From positions 3,038,001-3,102,000 of the forward strand of contig NZ_CP096658.1 in the NCBI RefSeq assembly GCF_023238445.1: a DNA stretch of 64,000 nt, in the 5' to 3' direction. The stretch is from Halorussus gelatinilyticus (GTDB lineage Archaea; Halobacteriota; Halobacteria; Halobacteriales; Haladaptataceae). Below are positions 1 to 9,316 of this stretch, one piece after another. Below the pieces are notes generated by a model. It ran no database searches. It was not told where the DNA came from and was given only the letters and a program-made list of their open reading frames with translations. Every line of letters starts with the position of its first letter. Position 1 is the stretch's first letter. The position numbers and the translations under genes are program-made.

Positions 1-565
1 ACGATTGAAACAGGCTCGTCGTCTCGGGATTCCCTGGCGTAACGAGATCGAACACGACGACGGAGAGAATCGCTGCCGTCACGTCGTTGACGATCCCTTC
101 CGTTTCGAGTGCTGCCCCAACCCGGTCACGCACCGGCACGACGTCTAGGAGCGGTGTAATGACGGTGGGTCCTGTTGCGACGAGTAAAGCTCCAATGAGA
201 AGTGCCAGTCCCCATGAAGTACCGAGCGCGAGTCGGACAACGATGGCAGTTCCGACCAGCCCGATGATTGCACCGACCGTTCCGAGACGGAACGCGGCCC
301 GTGGCGTCTGGCGAAGCTTCTCCCGTTTCAGGTGGAAGGCGCCCTCGAACACGATGATTGCGACACTCAGGCCAACGATTGCCGGGAGTGACGAGCCGAA
401 GGCCGCTGGCGTGATAATGCCGAGTCCCTCTGGTCCCACCGCAATGCCGGCAAGGATGAGAAACAGGACGCTTGGAATTTCCAGCCGGTCGGCTAACACC
501 TGGGCAGCGACACCCAACCCTAAGATGGTCACCACAAGGGGAAGTAATCCAGTCCCCGCACTCAC
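1..565 (-). CDS. CPA1-family cation/proton antiporter, N-terminal part (runs off window)
   Basis: Reading leftward from a GTG at 565, the frame stays open to the window edge, giving about 188 residues of a polytopic membrane protein. Hydrophobic segments alternate with short charged loops. They include an N-terminal helix pair around LPLVVTILGLG and LFLILAGIAVG, then the stretch ETEGIVNDVTAAI with the E-x-x-x-x-N-D pattern of CPA1 (NhaP-type) exchangers. Such proteins swap Na+ or K+ for H+ across the cytoplasmic membrane. The start is chosen because a stop lies in frame at 620-622 and an AT-rich TATA-like element lies about 40 bp upstream of the GTG. The C-terminal half, including any regulatory TrkA domains, is outside the window. 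Family is well supported, ion specificity is not. Confidence 0.85.
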   Translation of the reverse strand, partial: MSAGTGLLPLVVTILGLGVAAQVLADRLEIPSVLFLILAGIAVGPEGLGIITPAAFGSSLPAIVGLSVAIIVFEGAFHLKREKLRQTPRAAFRLGTVGAIIGLVGTAIVVRLALGTSWGLALLIGALLVATGPTVITPLLDVVPVRDRVGAALETEGIVNDVTAAILSVVVFDLVTPGNPETTSLFQS

Positions 566-601
566 GATCGAGACACCTGTCTGGATGAATTCGCCCGTGA
601 T

Positions 602-609
602 ATAAAGGT
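602..609 (-). promoter_or_regulatory. TATA-like element of the antiporter gene
   Basis: On the minus strand the sequence ACCTTTATATC lies about 37-44 bp upstream of the GTG start, in the right range for an archaeal TATA box with a short leader. This is inferred from position and composition only. Confidence 0.4.
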
Positions 610-705
610 GCCGTGAAATTCAGGTACTATTGAGAATCCTCTACGCCCAGTGGAGAGGATTGACTGAACCGGAACCCCTTTTCGGGCCGTTGTAAAAGGG
701 TTTGT

Positions 706-1857
706 ATGCGAGTCACAGACGTCGAGACGTTCGTGGTTGATGCCGACTGGCGCAACTGGTTCTTCGTCCAAGTTGAAACAGATAAAGGGATTACTGGTGT
801 CGGAGAAGCACTGAGTGGTGAAGGACTCACAGCCGCGTTAGAGGCGACTGCGGAGGCCCACAAACACTACGTCATCGGGGAGGACCCCCTCAACCGAAAG
901 AAGATCAATCGCCAACTCCGCCGATATCCGTTTGCATGGCGGGCTGGGAAGCTCATTAACGCCGTCTCCGCAGCGTTCGATATCGCGCTCTGGGACATCG
1001 CCGGGAAGTATTACGATGAGCCCGTCTGGAAACTCCTCGGCGGGAAGGTGCGGGACGAGATCCCCGTCTATGCCAACGGCTGGCACATCGGCGAACGTAC
1101 CCCCGAGAACTACGCCCATCACGCCAAGAAGGCCGTCGAGGAACAGGGCTATCCCGCGTTGAAGTGCGATCCGTTCGCCCACTATGAGTACTCGCTGTCA
1201 GACGATCAGATCGAGGAGGTTGCGGAACTCCTCGAAGCGGTTCGTGACGCCGTCGGTTGGGACGTCGGTATCGCGCTCGACTGCCACGGTCGATTCACGC
1301 GGCGAGGTGCAATCGAGGTCGCAGATGCCCTCGAAGAGTACGACATCATGTTCCTCGAAGAACCCGTCGAGCTGGAGGACCGGGACGTGATGGCGGACGT
1401 CACCCAGCACGTCGACATGCCGGTGGCGACGGGTGAACGCCTATACAACAACGAAACGCTGGAAGATGTCGTCCGCAAGCAGGCCTGCGATATCGTCCAA
1501 CCGGACGTAACCAACTACGGGAGCCTTCAGGAGGTCCAGCACGCCGCAGCCATCGCGAAGTCACGCTACCTGACGGTCGCGCCGCACAATCCGAATGCAG
1601 GCATCAGTACGGCAGCGTCCGTCCATCTCTGCGCAGGGATCGAGAATCTCGAAGTGCTTGAACATATGAGCCGTGACGTCGAGTGGGGCGACGAGATCAT
1701 CTAACACGACTTCGAGGTCGAAGATGGGACGATAGCGGTTCCCGACGAACCGGGGCTCGGTGTCGAGTTCGATGCCGACGCCGCACGTGAGTATCCCGGC
1801 GAGCCCAAGGATAGTCACAGTCTCTTCGACGAGGAGGGCGCGCTAAAGCGGCCATAA
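706..1857 (+). pseudogene. Enolase-superfamily sugar-acid dehydratase, interrupted by an in-frame TAA
   Basis: The first 332 codons encode a mandelate racemase/muconate lactonizing (enolase superfamily) protein of the galactonate/xylonate/gluconate dehydratase type. Metal ligands and catalytic residues are visible: D192 and H194 in LDCHGRF, E218/E219 in FLEEP, E244 in ATGERL and H294 in APHNPNAG. A TAA at 1702-1704 stops the frame after DEII. The same frame then continues for 50 sensible codons (HDFEVEDG, then PDEPGLGVEFD) to TAA at 1855-1857, which is the normal C-terminal segment of this family. The gene is therefore a full-length dehydratase with one nonsense codon. The active-site barrel is present, but the C-terminal piece that packs back on the capping domain would be lost. 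A sequencing error or stop read-through remains possible. Substrate is not determined; haloarchaeal relatives act in oxidative sugar pathways. Confidence 0.82.
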
Positions 1858-1896
1858 CCAGTTTTAGGGGAAATTGGAAGTCATCGGACAGTACCG

Positions 1897-2151
1897 TTAC
1901 TCCTCACCCGTCGTGGCATCCGGACGGGTGAGGAGGTATCCGAAACCGTACAGCACTGCTGCAACGACGACTGCGAGGAGTGTAACGAGTCCTGCTGGGA
2001 TACCGCTTAGGAGACGTACCGTGCGGCCATAGCTGTCACGGTCGAGTTGCAATCGATTCCAGCAGCGGGAACCGACTACCTGAGGGTGAATGCGGTCGAG
2101 CCACGATGGCTCCGCAAGTGCAACATTCGTGTCATCCGAATCGGCCTCCAT
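1897..2151 (-). CDS. Small single-span membrane protein
   Basis: This 84-residue protein has a polar acidic N-terminus, a basic middle (NRLQLDRDSYGRTVR) and one hydrophobic segment near residues 52-74 (GLVTLLAVVVAAVLYGFGYLL), followed by a short acidic tail. This is the layout of a one-span membrane protein. No family was recognised. It lies alone between the broken dehydratase and the promoter region of RNase J, on the opposite strand to both. Confidence 0.55.
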   Translation of the reverse strand: MEADSDDTNVALAEPSWLDRIHPQVVGSRCWNRLQLDRDSYGRTVRLLSGIPAGLVTLLAVVVAAVLYGFGYLLTRPDATTGEE

Positions 2152-2482
2152 ATCGGGGAGAGGGTACTGCTCTCAGAAATACGTAGTGCTCCGATTGTCA
2201 TTCCACACGGTAGCGTCTTCATTGCTAGTGTAGCAGACGATTGACCGTATTCTGGATCAACGGGCACAACTTCCGGGAGTATTTATGGCTCGCCTGCGAA
2301 GAAGTACGTAACCGAAAGACGCGCAGTCCCGTGTCCGGTCACAGGGAATTTCGTCCGCGAGGTGGTTTTGGCTAGCGGTTCATCGAAGACCTTCCTCATC
2401 GGACGGGAGTCCACACGGTACTGTGGTGACGGGACTCCAAGCCGTTACCGTGCTCGTGGACTGCTATGATCGGCAGGTAACT
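2152..2482. other. Intergenic region between the membrane protein and RNase J
   Basis: About 330 bp with no convincing gene. It must hold the divergent promoters of the small membrane protein and of RNase J; GAGTATTTATGGC near 2278-2290 is TATA-like. The frame of RNase J is open from 2423, but the upstream 20 codons are unlike the family. Confidence 0.4.
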
Positions 2483-3826
2483 ATGGAAATCGAAATTGCG
2501 ACAATCGGCGGCTACGAGGAAGTTGGCCGCCAGATGACCGCGGTCCGTGCCGGAGAGGACATCGTCATCTTCGACATGGGGCTCAACCTCTCGAACGTAC
2601 TGATTCACGACAACGTCCAGACCGAACAACTGCACTCGCTCGACCTCATCGACATGGATGCGATTCCGGACGACCGCATCATGAGCGATCTCGAAGGCGA
2701 TGTGCAGGCCATTGTGCCGACCCATGGTCACCTCGACCACATCGGCGCGATTAGCAAACTCGCCCATCGCTATAATGCTCCGATCGTGGCGTCGCCGTTT
2801 ACGCTGGAACTCGTCAGAGAGGAAATCCAGGACGAGGGGAAGTTCAACGTCGAAAACGACCTGGTGGAGATGGACGCGGGCGAAACGATGGGCATCGGCG
2901 AACACTGCGAGCTTGAATTCGTCAACGTGACCCACTCCATTATCGACGCCATCAACCCGGTCCTCCACACGCCCGAGGGTGCAATCGTCTACGGCCTCGA
3001 CAAGCGGATGGACCACACGCCGGTGCTCGGTGACCCCATCGACATGAAACGGTTTCGGGAACTAGGTCGTGAGAGGAACGGCGTGTTGTGTTACATTGAA
3101 GATTGTACCAACGCAAACAAGAAGGGTCGGACCCCCAGCGAAGCCGTCGCTAGAAGTCAACTCCGAGACCTCATGATGAGCCTTGAGGACTTCGACGGCG
3201 GCATCCTTGCCACGACGTTTGCCAGTCACATCGCTCGGGTCACGAATCTCGTCGAATTCGCAAAGGAAATCGGACGCCAACCAGTCCTCCTCGGGCGGTC
3301 GATGGAGAAGTACTCCGGGGCAGCCGAACGCCTCGGGGCCACAACCTTCCCCGAGGATCTCGGCATGTACGGCCATCGCAAGTCCGTAGACCGGACATTC
3401 AAACGCATCATGAAAGAGGGCAAGGAGAACTTCCTGCCAGTCGTGACGGGCCACCAGGGCGAACCGCGGGCAATGCTCACTCGGATGGGCCGTGGGGAGA
3501 CACCGTACGATCTTGACAACGGCGACAAGGTTATCTTCTCGGCAGGGATCATTCCTGAGCCGACCAACGAGGGCCAGCGCTACCAGTCCGAGCGCCTCCT
3601 GAAGATGCAGGGCGCCCGCATCTACGACGACGTCCACGTCTCTGGCCATATCTCGCAGGAAGGGCATTACCAGATGCTCAATACGCTCCAGCCCCAGCAC
3701 GTAATTCCGGCGCACCAGAACATGCAGGGCTTTTCGGGCTATGTTGACCTCGCAGAGAGTCAAGGCTACAAGCTTGGCCGTGACCTGCACGTGACTTCCA
3801 ACGGAAATACGATTCAGTTGGTGTAA
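2483..3826 (+). CDS. Archaeal ribonuclease J (MBL fold, beta-CASP)
   Basis: A 447-residue metallo-beta-lactamase-fold RNase of the aRNase J type, a processive 5'-3' exoribonuclease involved in archaeal RNA decay. The metal-binding motif HGHLDH is at residues 81-86, preceded by the typical DMGLNLSN strand. Further conserved histidines lie in NVTHSI and in the C-terminal GHISQEGHY and VIPAHQN motifs. The start is placed at ATG 2483 because [10 protein letters not shown] matches the family start; an open frame reaches back to 2423 but its extra 20 residues look spurious. hisI follows on the same strand after 65 bp. Confidence 0.9.
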   Translation: MEIEIATIGGYEEVGRQMTAVRAGEDIVIFDMGLNLSNVLIHDNVQTEQLHSLDLIDMDAIPDDRIMSDLEGDVQAIVPTHGHLDHIGAISKLAHRYNAPIVASPFTLELVREEIQDEGKFNVENDLVEMDAGETMGIGEHCELEFVNVTHSIIDAINPVLHTPEGAIVYGLDKRMDHTPVLGDPIDMKRFRELGRERNGVLCYIEDCTNANKKGRTPSEAVARSQLRDLMMSLEDFDGGILATTFASHIARVTNLVEFAKEIGRQPVLLGRSMEKYSGAAERLGATTFPEDLGMYGHRKSVDRTFKRIMKEGKENFLPVVTGHQGEPRAMLTRMGRGETPYDLDNGDKVIFSAGIIPEPTNEGQRYQSERLLKMQGARIYDDVHVSGHISQEGHYQMLNTLQPQHVIPAHQNMQGFSGYVDLAESQGYKLGRDLHVTSNGNTIQLV

Positions 3827-3891
3827 AGAACGTTCGTTAATCGCGCTCGAAAACGACAACTCATATCCCCGTTCTACTGTACTGTCTCTCC

Positions 3892-4269
3892 ATGCAAGAT
3901 AACTCTCTTACCGTCGATCTAGAGTTTGGTGAAACTGAACTGATACCTGCGATTGCACAGGACGTCGAGACGGACGAGATTCTGATGCTCGCGTACGTCT
4001 CACCGGACGCGCTTGCGAAAACCCAGAATACGGGTCTCGCTCACTACTACTCTCGTAGCCGCGATGAGCTGTGGCAGAAGGGCGGCTCTAGCGGACACGT
4101 CCAACGCGTCGAGGAGATCCGAGTTGATTGCGATGGGGATGCGCTGCTCTACCGTGTTGAACAGGAGGGCGGGGCCTGCCATACGGGGTACCGCTCGTGT
4201 TTCTATCGAACGCTCGACGGGGACATCGTCGGAGAGAAAGTATTCGATCCTGACGAAGTATACGAGTAG
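3892..4269 (+). CDS. hisI: Phosphoribosyl-AMP cyclohydrolase
   Basis: The 125-residue protein carries out the third step of histidine synthesis, opening the adenine ring of phosphoribosyl-AMP. Family signatures are clear: [16 protein letters not shown] and the metal site DCDGDA around residues 79-83, with further cysteines in [12 protein letters not shown] (C96 and C103). Length is normal for the monofunctional archaeal enzyme without HisE. A TATA-like ACTCATATCC lies about 30 bp upstream of the ATG, consistent with a nearly leaderless transcript. Confidence 0.95.
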   Translation: MQDNSLTVDLEFGETELIPAIAQDVETDEILMLAYVSPDALAKTQNTGLAHYYSRSRDELWQKGGSSGHVQRVEEIRVDCDGDALLYRVEQEGGACHTGYRSCFYRTLDGDIVGEKVFDPDEVYE

Positions 4270-4298
4270 CCCCCACCAACGAACGGCGTGGAACTGAT

Positions 4299-4372
4299 AG
4301 CGGGAGGTGGAGTTGAACCACCGATCTCCAGGTCATGAGCCTGGCGGAATCACCGGGCTATCCTATCCCGCT
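4299..4372 (-). tRNA. tRNA-Met (CAT), initiator-like
   Basis: The minus strand folds as a 74-nt tRNA with acceptor stem AGCGGGA/TCCCGCT, a T-arm with GTTCAA, and anticodon arm CCAGG-CTCATGA-CCTGG with anticodon CAT. The A1:U72 acceptor pair and AGCGGG 5' end match archaeal initiator tRNAs rather than the GCC-starting elongator tRNA-Met. The anticodon stem has AGG/CCT at positions 29-31 instead of the usual GGG/CCC, so initiator identity is likely but not certain. No intron is seen and no CCA is encoded. Confidence 0.9.
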
Positions 4373-4451
4373 GTACCGCCGTTTGGACACCGAGCAGTTA
4401 ACGGTTTGGAACACGCCGTCCCATCACCACGATGAATTCAGCGATACTCAC

Positions 4452-4613
4452 TTATCGGGTCCATCGCCAACTGATTTCGTCTACTCCAGAATGATACATT
4501 CCTTTAGAGACGTTCCCACAGTTGGGACAATTAACGGTGAAAATCGAGTACTCATCGGGCGTGACTTCCTGATCGGAGTCGCAGGCAGGACACACAACCT
4601 CAATCGGTGCCAT
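4452..4613 (-). CDS. Small zinc-ribbon protein
   Basis: A 53-residue protein starting MAPIEVVCPAC, with two CxxC knuckles (CPAC near residue 8 and CPNC near 31) about 20 residues apart, the pattern of a single zinc ribbon. The open frame extends further upstream, but ATG 4613 gives a compact domain. No specific function can be inferred. Haloarchaea encode many such short zinc proteins. Confidence 0.55.
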   Translation of the reverse strand: MAPIEVVCPACDSDQEVTPDEYSIFTVNCPNCGNVSKGMYHSGVDEISWRWTR

Positions 4614-4814
4614 CACCGATACTTTCAGTCTCCGATATCTAATGGTTGTTGCCCAATCTAAATGCACTCCTTCTGTACGAGGCGTAACGGTTCAGTGTAC
4701 CCACTGTCCATTGACGTTTGACAAAATAAGATTCTAAAAGCTCGATGTGCATATTCCGAGGGCTTTGTTGAAACCCTTGCTGAGGAGCATGACGAATGAT
4801 TACTAGGAGATAAG

Positions 4815-5120
4815 ATGGATGTCCTCCCGAAATCACGTCTTCTCCGATTCGTTGAGCGTGCTATGGTGCTGGCTCGACGTGCTGTTACACGGTTCTCAAC
4901 CCGATATTCACGGAAGCGATTTACATTTCGGCAACACGTCGTTCTGCTCTGTCTAAAGGTCAAGAAGACAACGACGTACCCGACCTTGTTGACGAACTCA
5001 TCTACCGCACCGATAATCGGAGGAATGAACATCCCAACAACGGCTCTTGTGACCGCGGTCGTTGATAGCCTCACGAACGTTGTGGGAATTGGGTTGGAGT
5101 CGATGTGTGGCCCCACTTGA
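4815..5120 (+). pseudogene. Decayed N-terminal fragment of an ISH-type (IS4/IS5-like) transposase
   Basis: The first 60 or so codons (MDVLPKSRLLRF through HVVLLCLKVKKTTTYPTLL) match the N-terminus of haloarchaeal IS4/IS5-type transposases. After TTTYPTLL the expected DEL-type continuation is only found one frame over, around 4985-5000, so a one-base deletion has broken the gene. No DDE catalytic region follows. GGGCTTTGTTGAAACCC at 4760-4775, about 40 bp upstream, resembles the left terminus of such an element. No matching right end was seen. Confidence 0.6.
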
Positions 5121-5199
5121 GACCGAGTACCCCCGGGAGTTGAGAGTCTGCTGTGGCGGTCTGTGCATATGTACGCGGCGGGGTTCGCGGGATGCGCCG

Positions 5200-5517
5200 T
5201 CAGGACTCGCGCCACTTGTGGCCGCACTCGACGCAGGTGAACAGCCGAACCTCGTAGGAGCCGCCCGGCTTCGGCATCATCTCGTAGTCGGCCCGGTCGC
5301 TGTCGCAATCGTCCGCCGGACAGGGCTCCTGCATCGTCTCGGTGGCACCCTGGGTCGCGTCGGCCACGACGGGTGCCCCGTCGTCCCGCTGTCCATCCTG
5401 GGTCGTCATCGCCGCTTCTGCGTGCGAGTCCCGCACCTCCTCGTTCTCACAGGAGCGACACACCCACGTATCGCCCTCCGTGTGCATCAGCGAACCACAC
5501 TCGTCACAGAATTGCAT
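5200..5517 (-). CDS. Transcription factor S (TFS/TFIIS-like)
   Basis: A 105-residue protein with the two zinc ribbons of archaeal TFS: the N-terminal ribbon CDEC/CRSC (residues 4-23) and a C-terminal ribbon CPADDC/CVEC followed by GHKWRES. TFS enters the RNA polymerase secondary channel and stimulates cleavage of backtracked RNA. The C-ribbon loop, which in canonical cleavage factors carries an Asp-Glu pair (RSADE type), here reads KPGGSYEVR, so the acidic pair is not intact. It may be a paralogue with altered cleavage activity. The start ATG at 5517 begins directly with the first ribbon. Confidence 0.88.
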   Translation of the reverse strand: MQFCDECGSLMHTEGDTWVCRSCENEEVRDSHAEAAMTTQDGQRDDGAPVVADATQGATETMQEPCPADDCDSDRADYEMMPKPGGSYEVRLFTCVECGHKWRES

Positions 5518-5911
5518 ACAGAGTAAGAATACACGAGTGTCGGATAAATGTGTTAACTTCTGATCCGTCGTGGATTTCGGGCAACTGCTTATGCTGACTG
5601 TACTGAGTTATCGAAGAGACAACAGGCACCGGATCCTTCTCATCGTAGCCGGGGGAAAGCGTGTTTTCGCAGACGTAGTAGAAGTTCGCCGCGGCGGTCC
5701 AGAGGTCAGACGACAGGGCATCGTCGTACATGTGGAGCGCGACGTGGATGTCAGCCTCCGCGTCCGCTTCGATCCGTTTCGAACGGCACTCTCGGACATC
5801 CCGCTAGACGGACGCGACGTCCCCGGAGATTTCGATTTCCTCGGGTATCTCGTTCATTCCGAGCAACGCGGTCGCAGAATTGCCCAGAGAGAGTTGAGAC
5901 TGATACTTCAG
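5504..5911 (-). pseudogene. Interrupted unknown gene
   Basis: In one minus-strand frame a coherent acidic protein-like sequence runs from about 5911 (LKYQSQLSLGNSATALLGMNEIPEEIEI) to a TAG at 5804-5806 and then continues as RDVRECRSKRIEADAEADIHVALHMYDD and beyond, WTAAANFYYVCEN. The second half alone could start at ATG 5731. Composition looks coding on both sides of the TAG, which suggests a broken gene. The 3' end runs into the TFS start. No family recognised. Confidence 0.3.
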
Positions 5912-6108
5912 CGCGCCCCTCCCTGATGTGTAGGCCCCAGATACTACTTCGTGGCGGACGGGTGTACAACGCGAGTACCGGCGTGTCAGCGCTGTCCCCT
6001 CGAACCTGAGTGCCAGTACGCAGACCCCGGTTCGAGGAGGTGAGAAACCAGTACGTACTTACATGGATTTGGGAGTGGATTGAAGAGCACCGCCGTTTAT
6101 GTCGACAC

Positions 6109-6453
6109 ATGCTCCGACGTACGTTCCTGCGAGCGCTTGCGGGTCTCTCGGCACTCCCGTTCGTTCCTGGCCGTCTTGACCCGACGCCGAAAAGATTCCC
6201 TGCTGACGGACATCTTATGTTCTGGTACCATTTCCGGCAAGCGGTCATCACCGACCACGGAATGAGCACGGAATGGTCCCGAGAAACCCTCGTCGAGAAT
6301 TTAGAGCTCACCCAGTGCTCCCGCAACGAGGCGAAACTAGCATTGGAACTCGCGCACAACGGGTACTACTCTCTCGACACAGTCCCCGAAGAGTGGCGAG
6401 AATACTTTGACCGGGTTGATCGAGTTGACCGGCAACACGAAGAGACGGCGTGA
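6109..6453 (+). CDS. Small protein with a Tat-like N-terminus
   Basis: Starting at ATG 6109, the 114-residue product begins MLRRTFLRALAGLSALPFVPG, a twin-arginine motif (RRTFLR) followed by a short hydrophobic stretch, as in haloarchaeal Tat signal peptides. The rest is acidic and helical (MSTEWSRETLVENLELTQCSRNE) with no recognised domain. The open frame extends upstream to 6010, but that part does not look coding. Export is inferred from the N-terminus only. Confidence 0.45.
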   Translation: MLRRTFLRALAGLSALPFVPGRLDPTPKRFPADGHLMFWYHFRQAVITDHGMSTEWSRETLVENLELTQCSRNEAKLALELAHNGYYSLDTVPEEWREYFDRVDRVDRQHEETA

Positions 6454-6551
6454 GATATGTAGGATCACGGAATTTACATTGGACATTCGGTGTGGTCACC
6501 GACTCAGTAACTATCCGAGCGTTGAAGTCGGTCAGTGGCCGTCGACAAAGC

Positions 6552-6737
6552 ATGCTCCGCGAAATCATCGCTGATACCGACAACGACGACGGAACACCTG
6601 TCGTCCGCCTCCGATGCCCCGAGTGCCGATCCCGGATCGACCGCGAGTACTCTGTCCGGTACGGCGAACGGATCAAGTGCGACCAGTGCCGAGAACCCGT
6701 GCTCGTCACGTTCCAAGTCGAGCAGGTCCCACAGTAA
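6552..6737 (+). CDS. Small zinc-ribbon protein
   Basis: A 61-residue product from ATG 6552 with two CxxC pairs (RCPECRSR and KCDQCREP) about 22 residues apart, forming one zinc ribbon after an acidic N-terminus (MLREIIADTDNDDG). The open frame continues upstream to 6450 but the ribbon starts well inside. It follows the Tat-like gene on the same strand. Function unknown. Confidence 0.5.
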   Translation: MLREIIADTDNDDGTPVVRLRCPECRSRIDREYSVRYGERIKCDQCREPVLVTFQVEQVPQ

Positions 6738-6814
6738 CGAACCCCCTATACCGGGTCAAACAAAAGCCCGATTCACCCAACTTTTTATCGTTATTTCCCC
6801 GGAGAGTTCGTTAA

Positions 6815-7006
6815 GTGTCTGACCATCGGCGTGCCGGAGTTCAGAGGTTCCGGATCATCCGCGGCCTCAACAGTGTAGACGGTCTCTTCACGAAGACGGG
6901 GAAGAACACGATTCGTCTCAGAACCAACGCCGACCAGGCGGAACTCCTTGACAACAGGGATCCGCCGGAGGTACTCATTCTAGCTCCGCGTCCGAAGGCA
7001 ATCTAA
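6815..7006 (+). CDS. Short hypothetical protein
   Basis: A 63-residue basic product from GTG 6815. The reason to keep it is a TTTTTA element at 6782-6787, about 28-33 bp upstream of the GTG, the spacing expected for a leaderless haloarchaeal gene. Its last ten codons are antisense to the end of the methylase gene. No family recognised, and it may be spurious. Confidence 0.3.
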   Translation: MSDHRRAGVQRFRIIRGLNSVDGLFTKTGKNTIRLRTNADQAELLDNRDPPEVLILAPRPKAI

Positions 7007-9278
7007 GCTGGAGCTCCTGTTCCAGTATCGTCATAATTCGTTTCTTCGCGGAGTCAGAGTTCCCACTCCGTCGCGTGGCCGTTCGGAGTTCCTCGAAAGC
7101 GTCAGCAAGTGCGGACACGACATCGTCCGGTAAAGTCTGCGGATCAATTACCGGAAGTTCTCGGAGGTCACTGATACTGAGCGACTCGTAGCCATCCTGG
7201 CGTGTGTACGTCTCCTCGGTGAGGAGTTGCGCGGTGAACTCGCTGTTGAGGTACGCGAGTAACGCCTTCATCTCGACCTCGGCGAGTCGGATACCGTGAA
7301 GTCCGTGGAAATTATGGACGTTTCGAGCCCGCACCTCGTTGAGAACGAACGGGAATCCGTCACGGCTCGTATCCGGCACCACGATCTGCGGCGGGTCGTG
7401 ACGCGGCGGGCGATACCAGTACGTCCGCCGGTCGAACGCGTCGGTCCCAACGAGATCGTGGACCGTTACCGCAGTCCGTAGATACGGCTGCAACCCGGTC
7501 TCGTCTCCGTCGTTCTGTAGCGAATCCGGGACGGACCGCACCTGCTCGGCGAAAGTGGCGATCTCGTCGGGAACGTTCGACAGTTCGTCCGGATCGAGAA
7601 GCCACACCGCCGCACCGCTCTCCCGCAACTCCGCCCAGCCTATCTCGGTGAAGTCGTAGCCATCGACGACCGACGGGCGTCGAATCAGGCGGGAGAGCTG
7701 CTCCTCGGAAATACCGTACTCGTCCACAGTCTGCTGTGACAAGCAGAAGAAGTTGACTGCCCCGGTGACGGCCCCGCGTCGACACGTTGCGAGTGTACGT
7801 AGCGGTACGAGTCCGTGCGTCTCAATGCTTTCCCGGTCGAAGAGCGACTGCCAGTTGCTAGTTGGATCGAGCTGTTCTTGTTGGCGACAGACCACCTCAC
7901 CCCACAAAGTTTCGCCGTCGACAACGCCGTCGATGGCGTCGCGGATTTCGTTCGTATCGACATCCTCGTCAACGCGCACGAACCGCGTGTCTCCAGTAGG
8001 AGCGTCTTCTGCGGGCACTTCGAGGCACACGAGAAGCGCGGTCTCGTCGGCCGTATCGAAGATTGACGTCGCTTCCGGATTGAACCGGACGAGGGACTTG
8101 ATCCGGTACTCGTCGAGGAGGAATCGCTTGAGCGTCTCGCCGAATTTGCGGCTGAGCCAACTCTGGGGCGTGATGAACGCGGCTCGATCTCCGGGACCTA
8201 AGAACTCCCGCGAATGGTACAGGAAGTACGTATACAACGGCGATTTGCCGCTGATCGTGCGCCCGGTGCTGTCCTCGAACCGCGCGTTGCAGCGTCGCTT
8301 GTAGCTCGCTGGCAGCGCTTGGGCACCGGTGAACGGTGGATTCGAGACGATGCCGTCAACCTCACCGGGAAGGTCATCCGGCGAGAGAGTGAGGAAATCC
8401 ACTGTCTGCGGCTCGTGAGACTGTCCAGACAACGTCAGCGCAGTCGTCCCCATCAGCATCGAGAGTGGGCTCTGATCGACACCGAAGACCTTCTTCGGGT
8501 CTAAGTCCGTCAGCCAGTGGGGATGGAACGGGCTGGACAGGACTCCGGACCCTATCCCCGGATCGAGTACTGTGTCGTCGCCAGTGGTAACCCACGAGCG
8601 CAGCAGTCGGCCGACGGCTGGCGGCGTGCGGAACTGCCCCAGCGATTGGCGGCTCTCACTCGTCGTGAGTCTCTCATAGACCTGCCCGATGTCTTCTGCC
8701 GGGTTCCGAGAGGTGAGGAGGCAATCGCGGGCTTCGACGACGGGCGTGACGATGTCGTCGTCGGCCCGCCAGATGATTCTGTCGACGGGCAGTTCTCGAA
8801 ACGCTGCATCCCCCGTTTCGTGGTACGCGTGCTGAAGGGCAGCGCGGATGTCTGCCGAGAGTGCTGACAGGTCGCCACGCCGCTGATACCACTCGTAGAG
8901 AGTCATCTTCAGTAGGATGCTAATCACACTATGCCTGGCCAGGACCGTCCGTCGCTCGTCTTGAGGGAGCGTATCGAGACCGTGACGTTCACTCCACGTC
9001 TGTATAGCCGTCTCTAGTGAGGCTGAGTCAACCATCGCCGCGAGGTGATCGGCCGCCGCTGAGAGGCGGTCAAGAAGGTCGTCATCGACGACGGACTCGT
9101 CCAGTCGGGGGAATGACGCTGGTGTCTCCGGTGTGACCCTTGGAGGGACAGGGGTCGTGATCGGACAGTCGTCCGGGGTACAGCTGGTATCGACATCTGT
9201 CCTTCTCGTCGTTCGATACGCCCCAGGTTGTGAACCTGAATTCGGGAGTGCCAGGTTCGTTCCGGCGAGTCTCTCCAT
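6975..9278 (-). CDS. N6-adenine DNA methyltransferase, type IIG/Eco57I-like
   Basis: A 767-residue protein with the motifs of gamma-class N6-adenine methylases: QFRTP (215-219), motif I DPGIGSG (239-245), the acidic motif II GVD (266-268) and catalytic motif IV SNPPF (312-316). The 300 or so residues after the catalytic core resemble a target-recognition region, and a conserved LNEVRARNVHNFHGLHG stretch near residue 650 is typical of Eco57I-like enzymes. No PD-(D/E)XK endonuclease motif is evident in the first 200 residues, so this may be methylation-only or the methylase of a system whose nuclease is elsewhere. A TATA-like TTTATAAAC about 30 bp upstream supports the start. Confidence 0.85.
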   Translation of the reverse strand: MERLAGTNLALPNSGSQPGAYRTTRRTDVDTSCTPDDCPITTPVPPRVTPETPASFPRLDESVVDDDLLDRLSAAADHLAAMVDSASLETAIQTWSERHGLDTLPQDERRTVLARHSVISILLKMTLYEWYQRRGDLSALSADIRAALQHAYHETGDAAFRELPVDRIIWRADDDIVTPVVEARDCLLTSRNPAEDIGQVYERLTTSESRQSLGQFRTPPAVGRLLRSWVTTGDDTVLDPGIGSGVLSSPFHPHWLTDLDPKKVFGVDQSPLSMLMGTTALTLSGQSHEPQTVDFLTLSPDDLPGEVDGIVSNPPFTGAQALPASYKRRCNARFEDSTGRTISGKSPLYTYFLYHSREFLGPGDRAAFITPQSWLSRKFGETLKRFLLDEYRIKSLVRFNPEATSIFDTADETALLVCLEVPAEDAPTGDTRFVRVDEDVDTNEIRDAIDGVVDGETLWGEVVCRQQEQLDPTSNWQSLFDRESIETHGLVPLRTLATCRRGAVTGAVNFFCLSQQTVDEYGISEEQLSRLIRRPSVVDGYDFTEIGWAELRESGAAVWLLDPDELSNVPDEIATFAEQVRSVPDSLQNDGDETGLQPYLRTAVTVHDLVGTDAFDRRTYWYRPPRHDPPQIVVPDTSRDGFPFVLNEVRARNVHNFHGLHGIRLAEVEMKALLAYLNSEFTAQLLTEETYTRQDGYESLSISDLRELPVIDPQTLPDDVVSALADAFEELRTATRRSGNSDSAKKRIMTILEQELQLRLPSDAELE

Positions 9279-9307
9279 CGTGATGGACCGGTCTCATGAA
9301 CCCCTCG

Positions 9308-9316
9308 TTTATAAAC
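9308..9316 (-). promoter_or_regulatory. TATA-like element of the adenine methylase gene
   Basis: GTTTATAAACG on the minus strand lies 30-38 bp upstream of ATG 9278, the expected spacing for a short-leader archaeal promoter. Confidence 0.5.

Noticed and set aside
4299-4372. tRNA as the attachment site of an integrative element
   Set aside because: No repeat of the tRNA 3' end was seen elsewhere in the window, and the genes on its 3' side (hisI, RNase J) are core genes.
5751-6359. Minus-strand open frame of 202 codons
   Set aside because: Ser/Arg/Cys-rich, not acidic, overlaps better-supported small genes, and has no motif.
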